A stretch of 64,000 bases of DNA. Origin: Chitinophaga tropicalis (GTDB lineage: Bacteria; Bacteroidota; Bacteroidia; Chitinophagales; Chitinophagaceae). Position 1 is the stretch's first letter; the number at the start of each line of letters is the position of its first letter. The position numbers and the translations under genes are program-made. Under the pieces are notes generated by a model. The model did not search any database. It was not told where the DNA came from and saw only the letters and a program-made list of their open reading frames with translations. This document shows positions 6,895 through 16,661 of this stretch, one piece after another. The stretch is taken from NCBI RefSeq assembly GCF_009758205.1, contig NZ_WRXN01000001.1, positions 868,001 to 932,000 of the forward strand. The letters run 5' to 3'.

Positions 6895-9416
6895 GTTTAA
6901 ACGTCTATGATAAAAAGCGGAATTTTAAATCTACGTCAGAACCTGCCGGGCGTAAGAAGAAGAGCGCGGGGAAAGCACACATCTTCGTTATACAACGTCA
7001 CCACGCATCCAGGTTACATTATGATTTCAGGCTGGAAGTGGATGGTGTACTGAAAAGCTGGGCTGTGCCCAAAGGTCCGTCTATGAACCCTGCTGATAAA
7101 CGGCTGGCCATGCAGGTAGAAGATCACCCATATGATTACAAGGATTTTGAAGGTATTATACCCGAAGGGAATTATGGTGCAGGTTTCGTGTACATATGGG
7201 ATAAAGGCAATTATGAGCTGCTGCATGACGGGACTAGTTTTGATAAGGAAGCGGAAAAAGAGATCAGAAGCGGTAACCTGAAGATCCGTCTGAAGGGTAA
7301 AAAGGTGAAGGGTGAATTTGCACTGGTGAAGATGAAGAACAGTGACGATAATGCCTGGCTGCTGTTAAAGCATAAAGACGATTATGCAGTGAAGGAGGCT
7401 TATAACAGTGAGGATTATACGCCACAACGCATCAGGGATAAAGGCGAGAAAGTGCATAACGGGAAATCATCTGCTAAAAAAACAAAAAGCAGGACTGTTG
7501 AGAAAAGGACAGAGAAAAAAGCTGAGAAGAAGACAGAGAAGGAACTATTTACACCCATGATGGCAACATTGGTAGATGAACCGTTTAGCCGGGAGGGATG
7601 GCTGTTTGAAACCAAGTGGGACGGATACCGGGCCATTGCAGATGTGCGGAAGGGGAAGGTTGCGCTTTATTCACGGAACCATCTCTCTTTTAATAAAGAT
7701 TATTCCCCCGTGGTGGAAGCTGTAGAGAAACTGCAGCACAATGTAGTACTGGATGGAGAGATCGTGATACTTGAAAAGAATGGAGTGACAGATTTCCAAT
7801 CATTACAGAATTACAGGTCTGAGAAGAGAGGGAATCTTGTCTATGCTGTTTTTGACCTGCTGGAGCTGAATGGACAGGACCTGCAGGATATGCCGCTGGT
7901 GCAGCGTAAGGAGTTGCTGAAAGAGATAGTGGAACAGCTGGGTGATAAACGGGTGATCTACTCTGATCATGTATTGGAGAATGGGGAGAAATTCTATAAG
8001 CAGGCACAGAGTAAGGGATGGGAAGGTATTATTGCCAAACAGGCAGATAGTACTTACGTTCAGGGAAAGCGTGTGATGTCATGGCTGAAGATAAAAATAG
8101 TGGATCAGCAGGAAGCCATCATCTGCGGATATACTGAACCCAGGGGCAGCCGTAAAAAGATAGGCGCGCTGGTGCTGGGGCTTTACGATAATGAGGGAGT
8201 GCTGAAGTACATCGGTAATTGTGGCGGCGGATTGAACAGTGCGCTGATAGACGAGCTGTACACAAAGATGCAGCCCCTGGTACAGAAGCAATCTCCGCTG
8301 AAAGAAAAGATAAAGACGCCTACGCCGGTCACCTGGGTAAAACCTCAGCTGGTATGCCAGGTAAAGTTTGCTTCCTGGACGGGAGGCAATCACTTACGGC
8401 AGCCGGTATTTCTCGGATTACGGAAGGACAAGCCGGCGAAAGAAGTACGCAAAGAGACCGCAAGATCTGCAGATATGGCAACAAAGAACATAGCTGAGAA
8501 GGCGCCTGCAGCAGCAGAAAAAGAACGTACACTTACGCTGAACAGCAAAAAGGTAACGCTCACGAATCAGCAGAAACTGTACTGGCCCAAAGAAAAGATC
8601 ACCAAAGGAATGCTGATAGATTATTACCTGGCTATGGCAGATTATGTGCTGCCATATATAAAAGACCGTGCTTTAAGCCTGCATCGTTTTCCTGATGGTA
8701 TAAAAAGTGCAGGGTTCTATCAGAAGGACCTTGATACGGCCACCATTCCTGAATGGCTGAAAACAATATCCATTTACTCGGAATCTACTTCCCGGAATGT
8801 AGATTATCTGGTGTGTAATAATGAAGCCACACTGGCTTATATGATCAACCTGGGGTGTATAGAGGTCAATCCCTGGTTGTCTAAGATCAAAAAACCGGAT
8901 AACCCGGATTATATAGTGCTGGACCTTGACCCGGAGAGTATTTCATTCAGATATGTGGTAGAAACTGCGCAGGTAATAAAGGAAACGCTGGATGAAATGG
9001 GCGTGACTGCCTTCTGCAAAACCTCCGGTGCATCGGGCATTCATATTTATATTCCGACCGGGGCAAAGTATAATTATGATACCTGCCGCTTATTTGCGGA
9101 ATATGTAGCCGGGCTGGTGCAAAAGAAATTACCGCGTACTACCAGTATCATAAGGGCAAAATCGCAGCGTAATAAGAAAGTATATATAGATTATCTGCAG
9201 AACAGCCGCGGACAGACGGTGGCTTCACCATATTCCGTACGTCCGAAGCCGGGAGCAACAGTATCTGCCCCTTTAAGCTGGGATGAGCTGACGGATGATC
9301 TGGCTATTGGAGATTTTACCATTTTCAACATGCAGGAGAGATTAAATGAAGTGGGAGACCTGTGGGAAGGCATTTTATCTGTAAAAAACGATCTGAGAAA
9401 AGTAATAAATCTTTAG
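6891..9416 (+). CDS. ligD: ATP-dependent DNA ligase D (PE-ligase-polymerase)
   Basis: Multidomain NHEJ enzyme of 841 residues in the Pseudomonas-type order. The 3'-phosphoesterase domain (about 30-190) has HHASRLHYDFRLE and GIIPEGNYG. A lysine-rich linker (about 195-215) follows. The ligase domain (about 218-530) has adenylated lysine K242 in ETKWDGYRA and the OB-fold motif WLKIKIV. The primase-polymerase domain (about 545-835) has acidic metal ligands D678 and D680 in VLDLDPE plus KTSGASGIHIYIP. It trims, fills and seals broken ends held by Ku. It overlaps ku by 4 bases and the DUF4199 gene follows after 2 bases. Confidence 0.95.
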   Translation: MSLNVYDKKRNFKSTSEPAGRKKKSAGKAHIFVIQRHHASRLHYDFRLEVDGVLKSWAVPKGPSMNPADKRLAMQVEDHPYDYKDFEGIIPEGNYGAGFVYIWDKGNYELLHDGTSFDKEAEKEIRSGNLKIRLKGKKVKGEFALVKMKNSDDNAWLLLKHKDDYAVKEAYNSEDYTPQRIRDKGEKVHNGKSSAKKTKSRTVEKRTEKKAEKKTEKELFTPMMATLVDEPFSREGWLFETKWDGYRAIADVRKGKVALYSRNHLSFNKDYSPVVEAVEKLQHNVVLDGEIVILEKNGVTDFQSLQNYRSEKRGNLVYAVFDLLELNGQDLQDMPLVQRKELLKEIVEQLGDKRVIYSDHVLENGEKFYKQAQSKGWEGIIAKQADSTYVQGKRVMSWLKIKIVDQQEAIICGYTEPRGSRKKIGALVLGLYDNEGVLKYIGNCGGGLNSALIDELYTKMQPLVQKQSPLKEKIKTPTPVTWVKPQLVCQVKFASWTGGNHLRQPVFLGLRKDKPAKEVRKETARSADMATKNIAEKAPAAAEKERTLTLNSKKVTLTNQQKLYWPKEKITKGMLIDYYLAMADYVLPYIKDRALSLHRFPDGIKSAGFYQKDLDTATIPEWLKTISIYSESTSRNVDYLVCNNEATLAYMINLGCIEVNPWLSKIKKPDNPDYIVLDLDPESISFRYVVETAQVIKETLDEMGVTAFCKTSGASGIHIYIPTGAKYNYDTCRLFAEYVAGLVQKKLPRTTSIIRAKSQRNKKVYIDYLQNSRGQTVASPYSVRPKPGATVSAPLSWDELTDDLAIGDFTIFNMQERLNEVGDLWEGILSVKNDLRKVINL

Positions 9417-9418
9417 TT

Positions 9419-9859
9419 ATGAGAACAGCAAATCATCATCTTAACCTGACTCCCGTGTACGGTATATCCATATCGGTGATATCTATCGTCTTCATGGCCA
9501 TTTTCTACTTCACAAATACTTCCGGCGCCTTGTGGACAGGATACTTTGTAAACCTGCTGGTATTTCTTGGAGTATTATTTTCTATTATTCATTACAACAG
9601 CCAGCATCATGAAAGGACCTCTTTACTGGCTCTGTTCTCCATGGGGTTCAGAACTACGTTGTGGACAGTTGTGATCATTTCTGCTTTTAATATTGTGTTA
9701 CATCTTGTTGGCAGGTATAAGGAAGGGATAGAAGCATCTAATTTCTGGATCTTCCTGGTCACCAATATTCTCTTTACCAACCTGGTACTGGGTGTACTGG
9801 CTTCAGTGATAGGAGCTATGGTATTCAAGAGAAATCAGAAAACTACCCGGCCTGACTAG
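9419..9859 (+). CDS. DUF4199-like membrane protein
   Basis: A protein of 146 residues from ATG 9419, two bases after the ligD stop. Four hydrophobic segments are visible at about 14-31, 36-56, 72-96 and 108-134, followed by a short basic tail KRNQKTTRPD. Size, topology and the loop IHYNSQHHERTSLLALFSMGF fit the DUF4199 family of Bacteroidota inner-membrane proteins. The function is unknown. The spacing implies cotranscription with ku-ligD, but such proteins are usually found elsewhere, so no repair role should be read into it. Confidence 0.6.
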   Translation: MRTANHHLNLTPVYGISISVISIVFMAIFYFTNTSGALWTGYFVNLLVFLGVLFSIIHYNSQHHERTSLLALFSMGFRTTLWTVVIISAFNIVLHLVGRYKEGIEASNFWIFLVTNILFTNLVLGVLASVIGAMVFKRNQKTTRPD

Positions 9860-9861
9860 GC

Positions 9862-11061
9862 TCAGGTGGTGAGCCAGCCTAAAAGCAGGCAGGCAAGTAC
9901 AATAAAGGGAGAAGGGACCTTTGACGTGCAGAGGATGCCCAGTGTGGTCAGCGTAATGGTAATATTGTACCAGGTCATGGGAATGGCCATAAACAGCATG
10001 ATGGTGGCTGCCCACATAATACCTACAACGGTTGCGTTGATGCCTTCCAGTGCGCGGTAGATCACCACGTATTTCTTCAGGTTATGCCAGATGGGGAAGA
10101 AGAAGAGCACCAGCAAAAGGCTGGGCAGGAAGATGGCTACGGGCGCCAGTATGCATCCCAGCAGCTGGTAGCCTGCTCCCAGGTTGCGCATCACCATTCC
10201 TCCCACATATGCTGTAATAGAGAAAGTAGGACCGGGTAAAGCTCTCATGATACCAGCCCCGGTAAGAAGATCGCTCTCGTCCATAAATGCAGATTTGGCG
10301 CGGTATACATACTGTTCCAGCATCATGGCTATCAGTATATCTCCACCACCAAACACAAGGCTGCCAAAACGGTAGAAGTTCTCAAAAAGGTTAAACGGAC
10401 GACGGGTGATCCAGTTATGTGTACGGGCAAGTTCCGAAAAGAAACCCGCCAGGATAAAGAGGGAGACAAACAGCCAGATATTGTTCCACCGGATCTTTTT
10501 AGGCTTGTCTGCAATATCGGGGATACGTTTATCGCTGAAATTGGAGACGGTGCCTCCAAGTATGATCAATATGGGGAATGTCCACGGGGATTTAAGAAAA
10601 TATGCCACAAACAGTGAACCTATCATGATACCTGCTGTAGCAAGGTTTTTTATGCTGACGCGGAACGCCCTGATACTGCCGTACAGCAGGAAGCCTATAG
10701 CCATTGGCTGTACGTATTTGAAAATATCGGTGTTTAATGCTTTCCTGTCAAGGTATTGAAGAAGAAAGCTCAGGGAACCCATTAAGATGCAGGCGGGCGC
10801 TATCCAGATCAGCAATGTTACTATGGCCAGGGAGACACCGCCTCTTTTATATCCTATGAGGGTTAAGGTCTGCGAGGAAGAAGCGCCGGGTAATAGCTGA
10901 CAGAAGGCATTGTACTCCATCAGTTCCTGTTCTGTCACATCTTTTCTTTGCTGTACGAATGTTTTCAACATCATCGCCAGGTGGCCCTGCGGGCCCCCAT
11001 AGGCCGTTATGCTATGCAGGAAAACAGCTTTCAAAAAGGGAATATGACGTAACGTGAGCAT
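9862..11061 (-). CDS. chrA: Chromate transporter, CHR family
   Basis: Inner-membrane anion transporter (399 residues) with two homologous CHR halves, which is the long (fused) type known to export chromate. Signatures of the first half are [18 protein letters not shown] and [23 protein letters not shown]. The second half has [16 protein letters not shown] and [20 protein letters not shown]. About ten hydrophobic segments are present. Whether this copy transports chromate or another oxyanion cannot be told. Its stop lies 3 bases from the convergent DUF4199 stop, with no terminator hairpin between. Confidence 0.88.
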   Translation of the reverse strand: MLTLRHIPFLKAVFLHSITAYGGPQGHLAMMLKTFVQQRKDVTEQELMEYNAFCQLLPGASSSQTLTLIGYKRGGVSLAIVTLLIWIAPACILMGSLSFLLQYLDRKALNTDIFKYVQPMAIGFLLYGSIRAFRVSIKNLATAGIMIGSLFVAYFLKSPWTFPILIILGGTVSNFSDKRIPDIADKPKKIRWNNIWLFVSLFILAGFFSELARTHNWITRRPFNLFENFYRFGSLVFGGGDILIAMMLEQYVYRAKSAFMDESDLLTGAGIMRALPGPTFSITAYVGGMVMRNLGAGYQLLGCILAPVAIFLPSLLLVLFFFPIWHNLKKYVVIYRALEGINATVVGIMWAATIMLFMAIPMTWYNITITLTTLGILCTSKVPSPFIVLACLLLGWLTT

Positions 11062-11304
11062 CTTTAAGATGCCCGAATTTCAACAAAATCCTGAAAATAT
11101 CAAACAATTAAACGATAAAGCAGGTGGAAGTGCGCGCGTTTAAATTTCTTTTTGATGTAAGACCGGAAGAAATTGTTCAAAAAAGGGTTTCGCCTTTGGC
11201 GAAACCCTTTTTTGAGGTGGCCGGTCGCAGACCGGCCAGATATGAAGGTGAAACCTCTTTTTTGAGAGAGGATCTTTTGCATTGTGTGCAGCGCAAAAAA
11301 GTCT
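11062..11304. other. Intergenic region with stacked hairpins
   Basis: This 243-bp stretch has no convincing gene. It contains a perfect 16-bp stem (11179-11213), an 8-bp GC stem GGCCGGTC-GCA-GACCGGCC (11219-11237) and a weaker CCTCT/AGAGAGG hairpin. They lie downstream of the leftward oxygenase (stop 11305) and upstream of chrA, so they probably end oxygenase transcription before chrA. Confidence 0.5.
11179..11213. terminator. Bidirectional terminator, GCC-TTT-GGC apex
   Basis: A perfect 16-bp stem with triloop TTT. A-tract and T-tract flank a GGGTTTCGCC / GGCGAAACCC core. It works in either direction by sequence. Confidence 0.8.
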
Positions 11305-12261
11305 TTATTTCTTCAATCCGATTTCTCTCAGCCGTTCATCCAGGTACTCGCCCGCTGTAATAGGCTCGTAGGCCAGCGGATTATCTGCCGTTATACAGCT
11401 TTCCAGCGCATTCAATGGCATCTCCGACTTGGGATGCAGGAAGAAAGGAATGGAATAACGGCTGGTATTCCACAGCTCACGCGGAGGGTTTACCACCCTG
11501 TGTGTAGTAGATTTCAACCTGTTATTGGTAAGTCTTTGCAGCATATCTCCCACATTCACTACTATCTGTTCAGGAAGAGAAGTGACCGGTACCCAGTTAT
11601 CCTGCTTATCCAGTATCTGCAATCCATCGGCGGAGGCGCCTACCAGCAGGGTGATGAGGTTGATGTCCTCATGCTGTTCTGCACGGATGGCGGATTTCGG
11701 CTCCTGGGTGATAGGAGGGTAATGAATAGCTCTGAGAATGGAATTACCGTTATGTACGTAGTTGTCAAAATAATGCTCATCCAGCCCGAGGTAAATGGCA
11801 ATGGCCTGCAGCAGTGAGCGTCCTGACTTTTCAAAAGCACGGTATGCCTTGAAGAAAGTAGGGGTGAAGGCGGGAATTTCCTGTACTGATATATTTTCAG
11901 GATATTCTTCGCTGATAGGGTCACCATCCTCTACAGTCTGTCCGAACTGGAAGAATTCTTTCAGATCGGGAGCGTCGTACCCTTTTGCATGTTCTTTCCC
12001 GAAAGAGGTATAGCCACGCTGGCCGGCCAGTTCAGGGATCTCGTACCCGCGTTTTACATCAGCGGGAAGAGTGAAGAACAGTTGTACGTATTTGTAGAGG
12101 TCTGCGATCAGGCTGTCAGGTATGCCATGATTCTTTACTGCTACAAAGCCTACTTCTTCATAAGCTTTGCCAAGTTGCTGTACAAAAGCTGCTTTATCTG
12201 CAGCATTGCCTGAAGTAAAGGCGGCGAGGTCCACAACCGGGATGGAATGAGTAAGTGCCAT
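11305..12261 (-). CDS. 2-oxoglutarate/Fe(II) oxygenase, isopenicillin-N-synthase-like
   Basis: A soluble enzyme of 318 residues. The N-terminal DIOX_N region is clear (IPVVDLAAF, GFVAVKNHGIP, RGYTSFGKEHAKG). The C-terminal 2OG-FeII domain carries the HxD motif in AEQHEDINLITLL, the distal His in KSTTHRVVNP and the RxS motif RYSIPFF that binds 2-oxoglutarate. These enzymes hydroxylate or otherwise oxidise small molecules; the substrate cannot be predicted. It is a single gene, with hairpins downstream and exbD convergent in direction only by neighbourhood (same strand, 28 bases apart). Confidence 0.88.
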   Translation of the reverse strand: MALTHSIPVVDLAAFTSGNAADKAAFVQQLGKAYEEVGFVAVKNHGIPDSLIADLYKYVQLFFTLPADVKRGYEIPELAGQRGYTSFGKEHAKGYDAPDLKEFFQFGQTVEDGDPISEEYPENISVQEIPAFTPTFFKAYRAFEKSGRSLLQAIAIYLGLDEHYFDNYVHNGNSILRAIHYPPITQEPKSAIRAEQHEDINLITLLVGASADGLQILDKQDNWVPVTSLPEQIVVNVGDMLQRLTNNRLKSTTHRVVNPPRELWNTSRYSIPFFLHPKSEMPLNALESCITADNPLAYEPITAGEYLDERLREIGLKK

Positions 12262-12289
12262 AATAATGAGTTTTCCTTACTAAGTTAAC

Positions 12290-12823
12290 TCATTTTAAGA
12301 AAGCTACATCTTCCGGGGTGATGTCTACTACGGCATATCTTTCCACATGGCTGATCAGCATCTCATCCATAATATCCACTACATTCCTGTAATTGGCAGA
12401 TTTGTCTGCTTTGATCAGCACCATCAGGTCATTCTTTCCGGACCGGGTTATTACCTGGTCACGTTTCTGCATGATCACATCCCTGATACCTTTGCTGTTG
12501 GCGTAAGAGCTGTTTTTAACCATTGGCGGATGTGCGGGGTCGTTACCCATTCCTTCATAATAGCGTATTGTGTTGTTGGCGCCCAGCAGGATAGTGAGCG
12601 CTTTGCTTTCTGCCAGCAGGCTGGGAGGCTGGTGATCTTCTTTGGCTGGCATGAGCAGCTTCAGTGTCTTGGGTTGAGATAGTGTAGTGGTGAGCATGAA
12701 GAAGGTGATAAGCAGAAAACCCAGGTCTACCATAGGTGTCATATCTACACGGGTACTTAATTTCTTTGAGCGGGTACCGCCTTTGCGGCTGCTTTGCGGG
12801 TTGTTGGTATTCATTTCAGCCAT
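12290..12823 (-). CDS. ExbD/TolR-type biopolymer transport protein
   Basis: Inner-membrane accessory protein (177 residues) of a proton-driven ExbB-ExbD or TolQ-TolR motor. Residues STRVDMTPMVDLGFLLITFFML contain the conserved Asp of the single membrane helix (about 22-45). The remainder is a periplasmic domain with KADKSANYRNVVDIMDEM, the typical ExbD/TolR pattern. The oxygenase gene starts 28 bases downstream, so the two may be cotranscribed. No exbB, tonB or second exbD is next to it, which is unusual because these genes normally cluster. Confidence 0.87.
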   Translation of the reverse strand: MAEMNTNNPQSSRKGGTRSKKLSTRVDMTPMVDLGFLLITFFMLTTTLSQPKTLKLLMPAKEDHQPPSLLAESKALTILLGANNTIRYYEGMGNDPAHPPMVKNSSYANSKGIRDVIMQKRDQVITRSGKNDLMVLIKADKSANYRNVVDIMDEMLISHVERYAVVDITPEDVAFLK

Positions 12824-12927
12824 AACAGATATTTTATATACAGATGGGAGATGGCTGAAATTCCATAAGTGATGGAAAAACTTTTTTAAACATTAAGGCG
12901 CTCTGAAGTCAGAAGATATGTTAAAAG

Positions 12928-12962
12928 AAAAAACGCTTTTGCCGAAGGCAAAAGCGTTTTTT
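12928..12962. terminator. Bidirectional terminator, GCC-GAA-GGC apex
   Basis: A 16-bp stem AAAAAACGCTTTTGCC with loop GAA and the matching arm, placed 6 bases beyond the asnS stop (12969) on the leftward strand. Confidence 0.85.
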
Positions 12963-12968
12963 CTTTTA

Positions 12969-14408
12969 TTAGAATTCCGCGTTCTTAGGTGTACGTGGGA
13001 AAGGTATTACATCACGTATATTACCCATACCGGTCACAAAAAGCACCAGTCTCTCAAACCCGAGACCAAAGCCGGCATGCGGCGCTGTTCCGAAGCGTCT
13101 TGTATCCAGGTACCAGCTCATCTCTTCTACCGGCAGGTGCATTTCCTGCATACGGGTTACCAGTTTATCCAGGTTCTCTTCACGCTGTGAACCTCCTACT
13201 ATCTCACCGATACCGGGGAACAGGATATCCATCGCCCTTACGGTTTTACCATCTTCATTCTGTTTCATGTAGAAGGCTTTGATGGCTTTAGGATAGTCTG
13301 TCAGGATAACTGGTTTTTTAAAGTGTTTCTCTACCAGGTAGCGTTCGTGCTCGCTTTGCAGGTCGGCACCCCATTCTTCTATCAGGTAAGAGAATTTCTT
13401 TGTTTTGTTAGGCTTGCTGTTCTTAAGGATATCTATGGCTTCAGTGTAAGTGATGCGCATAAATTCATTGTTCAGTACAAATTCCAGTTTCTCTATCAGG
13501 CCCATTTCACTACGTTCGTTCTGAGGTTTCTGTTTTTCCTCTTCCAGCAGGCGTTGTGCCAGGAATTCCAGGTCTTCCCTGTTATTTTCCAGTGCGTAGC
13601 CGATCACATATTTAATGAAGGCCTCAGCCAGGTTCATGTTATCGTCCAGGTCATAGAATGCCATTTCTGGTTCTATCATCCAGAATTCTGCCAGGTGGCG
13701 GGCGGTGTTGGAGTTTTCTGCACGGAAGGTAGGACCGAAGGTGTAGATATCTCCGAAGGCCATAGCGCCCAGTTCACCTTCCAGCTGACCGGATACGGTG
13801 AGGTTGGTGGCGCGGCCAAAGAAATCTTCTTTATAGTCGATCTCGCCGTTCTCTGTGAGTGGCGGGTTTTTGATATCGAAAGATGTGACATGGAACATTT
13901 CACCGGCGCCTTCTGCGTCAGATGCAGTGATGATAGGCGTGTGCAGGTATACAAATCCTTTTTCGTTGAAGAATTTGTGTACGGCAAAAGCCAGTGAATG
14001 ACGCAGACGGAAGATAGCGCCGAAGGTGTTGGTCCTGAAACGCAGGTGAGCTATTTCACGCAGGTATTCCAGGCTGGGGCGGTTTTTCAGCTGCAGCGGA
14101 TATTTCTCGGGGTCACAATCTCCCAGTATTTCCAGTTCAACAGCTTTTACTTCCACCCGCTGTCCTTTCCCGAGGGAAGGGATCACAGCACCTTTAACAC
14201 TGATGGCTGCGCCTGTGGTAAGGCGTTTCAGCAGCTCCGGCGTTACGGATTCCTGGTCCAGCACTACCTGGATATTATTATTGGTAGAGCCATCGTTCAA
14301 AGCTATGAACTGGTTGTTGCGGAAAGACCGTATCCAACCTTTTACCACTACATCGTAGTTTGTTTTCTCGTCCTGCAGTATCTGCCTGACTTTTACTCTT
14401 TGGCTCAT
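12969..14408 (-). CDS. asnS: Asparaginyl-tRNA synthetase
   Basis: Cytosolic class IIb synthetase (479 residues) that charges tRNA-Asn. The start is placed at ATG 14408 ([11 protein letters not shown]); the longer open frame adds a non-homologous N-terminus. The OB-fold anticodon-binding domain spans about 15-105 ([13 protein letters not shown]). The catalytic core follows with motif 2 near [21 protein letters not shown] and motif 3 [20 protein letters not shown]. The insertion region about 215-330 is of the normal bacterial size. It appears monocistronic, with a strong terminator after it. Confidence 0.96.
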   Translation of the reverse strand: MSQRVKVRQILQDEKTNYDVVVKGWIRSFRNNQFIALNDGSTNNNIQVVLDQESVTPELLKRLTTGAAISVKGAVIPSLGKGQRVEVKAVELEILGDCDPEKYPLQLKNRPSLEYLREIAHLRFRTNTFGAIFRLRHSLAFAVHKFFNEKGFVYLHTPIITASDAEGAGEMFHVTSFDIKNPPLTENGEIDYKEDFFGRATNLTVSGQLEGELGAMAFGDIYTFGPTFRAENSNTARHLAEFWMIEPEMAFYDLDDNMNLAEAFIKYVIGYALENNREDLEFLAQRLLEEEKQKPQNERSEMGLIEKLEFVLNNEFMRITYTEAIDILKNSKPNKTKKFSYLIEEWGADLQSEHERYLVEKHFKKPVILTDYPKAIKAFYMKQNEDGKTVRAMDILFPGIGEIVGGSQREENLDKLVTRMQEMHLPVEEMSWYLDTRRFGTAPHAGFGLGFERLVLFVTGMGNIRDVIPFPRTPKNAEF

Positions 14409-14429
14409 ATGAATATAAATTTTGGACTG

Positions 14430-14437
14430 CAAAAATA
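14430..14437 (-). promoter_or_regulatory. Candidate -7 element of asnS
   Basis: The leftward strand reads TATTTTTG, a full match to the Bacteroidota TAnnTTTG element, 22 bases before the asnS start. No good TTTG is seen at the expected -33 distance. Confidence 0.35.
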
Positions 14438-14661
14438 ATGGATAACAGGCAGACTGCATAGGGAAGTATACCACAGAGGGACGGACTCCTAAATAAAATG
14501 TTAAAATAATTTGTCATTGATAGCCAGCAATCTGGCAGGAATATTGATGAGAATAGACATGAAAAACCGAAAACCAGCTACCGGAGCGTGTTTTATAACA
14601 GGTGAAAAGTGACAGATGCTTGTCTGGCACCACTTAGCAGGGGTTGGTAAAGTGCATTTTT

Positions 14662-14693
14662 TTTGGATAATAGCGAAAGTTGTTTTAATCTTG
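14662..14693 (+). promoter_or_regulatory. Candidate rho promoter
   Basis: TTTG (14662-14665), 20 bases, then TAATCTTG (14686-14693), seven of eight matches to the consensus with correct spacing. Transcription would start near 14700. Confidence 0.45.
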
Positions 14694-14879
14694 CGGTATA
14701 ATCTGTCTGATTAAGTTCTAATTTCCATCTTCATCAGCAGTCCTAAACTCAACATTCCCTATCAGATTTAATAAACCAGATTAAATTTATTGGACTCAAA
14801 AAACAATTATTTATAATTGGTGTATGTTGGTATGTAGTGGTACCCACCTTGCAACACTTCTAAAATTTGACAACACACG

Positions 14880-16592
14880 ATGATGTACGACATCTTACAA
14901 TTGAACGACATGCTCGTTCCTGAGCTGCTTGACATTGCAGAGAAACTGGATGTGCCAAACGCCAAAAAACTGAGCAAACAGGATCTTATCTATAAAATAC
15001 TCGATAAGCAGGCAGTAATGGCCTCTGAAGGTAACCCGGCCAATGGTGAGGAGAAAAAAACACGGAAACGAAAATCAAAGAAAGACGAAGACGCTGAAGA
15101 GGCTCCTGTAGCAGAAACCACGGCTGCAGATGAAAAACCGAAACGTGGCAGGAAACCAGCTGCCGGTGTAAAATCCAAAGACACAGAACAGGAAGAACAT
15201 AAAGCTCCAGAACCCAAATCCAAGAAAAAAGACTTTGATATAGATCTAGATAGCATTCCTTCTTTAACTTTTGATGATGATGATGATGTGATCATTCCCC
15301 AGTTCACAGAAGATGAAGAAGAAGAAGAGGAAGAAGAAGTTATCACCAAGCTGCCTGTGGCAGAAGAAGAGGAAGAAGACGAGGAGGATGACGAGGATGA
15401 CTTTGTAATGCCGGAAGAGCCGGTACTGGCGCAGAAACAGCGCTTCGGAAAAAAAGAGCCTGCATTTAATATAGAGTTTGATGGAATAATCATCAGTGAA
15501 GGTGTGCTGGAAATGATGCCTGACGGCTATGGCTTCCTGCGCTCTTCAGATTATAACTACCTCAGCTCTCCTGACGATATATATGTTTCTCCTTCCCAGA
15601 TAAAGCTCTTCGGACTGAAAACAGGAGATACTGTGAAAGGTTCTGTAAGACCTCCGAAAGAAGGTGAGAAATACTTTGCGCTGCTGAAAGTGGAAACCAT
15701 TAATGGCAAGTCTCCGGAAGAAGTGCGTGACCGCGTACCTTTCGACTATCTGACCCCGCTGTTCCCTTTCGAAAAGCTGAGGCTGACCACCACTTCCAAC
15801 AACTACTCGACACGTATCATGGACATGTTTACCCCTATAGGTAAAGGCCAGCGTGGTTTGATCGTAGCTCAGCCTAAAGTGGGTAAAACCATGCTGCTGA
15901 AAGAAGTGGCTAACGCTATTGCTACCAACCACCCTGAAGTATACCTGATGGTGGTGCTGATCGATGAACGTCCGGAAGAGGTGACAGATATGGAGCGCAG
16001 CGTGAAGGCAGAAGTAATTGCTTCTACTTTCGACGAGCCTGCAGAGAAACACGTTAAAGTATCTGCTATTGCTTTACAGAAAGCTAAACGCCTGGTAGAA
16101 TGCGGTCATGACGTAGTGATCCTGCTGGATTCCATTACCCGTCTTGCCCGTGCGCACAACACCGTAGCTCCTGCTTCCGGTAAAGTATTGAGTGGTGGTG
16201 TGGAAGCAAATGCCATGCAGAAGCCTAAACAGTTCTTTGGTGCTGCCCGTAAGATAGAGAACGGTGGTTCTCTCACTATCCTGGCTACTGCACTGATAGA
16301 TACAGGTTCCAAAATGGATGAGGTGATCTTTGAAGAGTTCAAAGGTACCGGTAACATGGAATTGCAGCTTGACCGTAAACTGGCTAACAGGCGTATATTC
16401 CCTGCTATCGATGTATCTGCTTCCTCTACCCGTCGTGATGACCTGCTGCTGGAAAAAGACATTCTCAAACGTCTCCATATACTGCGTAATCACCTGGCAG
16501 ATATGAATACTGAAGAGTCTATGCACTTTATGCTGCAGCATATGAGAGGAACCAAGAACAACGAAGAGTTCCTGATCTCAATGAATGGATAA
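14880..16592 (+). CDS. rho: Transcription termination factor Rho with acidic insert
   Basis: Hexameric RNA-dependent ATPase (570 residues, against about 420 in E. coli). The Rho-N helical domain spans about 5-48. A long insert (about 50-195) is first lysine-rich ([10 protein letters not shown]) and then a chain of D/E runs. The RNA-binding cold-shock-like domain follows (about 205-285: [20 protein letters not shown]). The ATPase has Walker A near [10 protein letters not shown] (about 330-340), then [16 protein letters not shown] and [11 protein letters not shown]. The start is ATG 14880 or ATG 14883. The gene is single, with a terminator 30 bases after the stop. Confidence 0.96.
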   Translation: MMYDILQLNDMLVPELLDIAEKLDVPNAKKLSKQDLIYKILDKQAVMASEGNPANGEEKKTRKRKSKKDEDAEEAPVAETTAADEKPKRGRKPAAGVKSKDTEQEEHKAPEPKSKKKDFDIDLDSIPSLTFDDDDDVIIPQFTEDEEEEEEEEVITKLPVAEEEEEDEEDDEDDFVMPEEPVLAQKQRFGKKEPAFNIEFDGIIISEGVLEMMPDGYGFLRSSDYNYLSSPDDIYVSPSQIKLFGLKTGDTVKGSVRPPKEGEKYFALLKVETINGKSPEEVRDRVPFDYLTPLFPFEKLRLTTTSNNYSTRIMDMFTPIGKGQRGLIVAQPKVGKTMLLKEVANAIATNHPEVYLMVVLIDERPEEVTDMERSVKAEVIASTFDEPAEKHVKVSAIALQKAKRLVECGHDVVILLDSITRLARAHNTVAPASGKVLSGGVEANAMQKPKQFFGAARKIENGGSLTILATALIDTGSKMDEVIFEEFKGTGNMELQLDRKLANRRIFPAIDVSASSTRRDDLLLEKDILKRLHILRNHLADMNTEESMHFMLQHMRGTKNNEEFLISMNG

Positions 16593-16622
16593 TTTTTTCC
16601 GGTTGATTTACAGCCGATATTT

Positions 16623-16657
16623 AAAAAGCGCTTTTGCCTTTGGCAAAAGCGCTTTTT
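16623..16657. terminator. Bidirectional terminator, GCC-TTT-GGC apex
   Basis: A 16-bp stem AAAAAGCGCTTTTGCC with loop TTT and matching arm, between convergent rho (stop 16592) and the LytTR regulator (stop 16662). Confidence 0.85.
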
Positions 16658-16661
16658 GTTA

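Larger units (their letters stand above)
14409..14879. other. Divergent asnS-rho intergenic region
   Basis: This 471-bp stretch has no supported gene. It holds promoter elements for the leftward asnS and the rightward rho (14662-14693), leaving a rho leader of about 180 bases that is A/T-rich and shows no clear hairpin-plus-T-tract attenuator. Confidence 0.5.

Noticed and set aside
11100..11282. 60-codon leftward frame between chrA and the oxygenase gene
   Set aside because: It is formed by the arms of two hairpins and is not protein-like.
14990..15493. Serine-rich frame antisense to the acidic region of rho
   Set aside because: The serine runs are simply the complement of GAA/GAT/GAG repeats encoding Glu and Asp.
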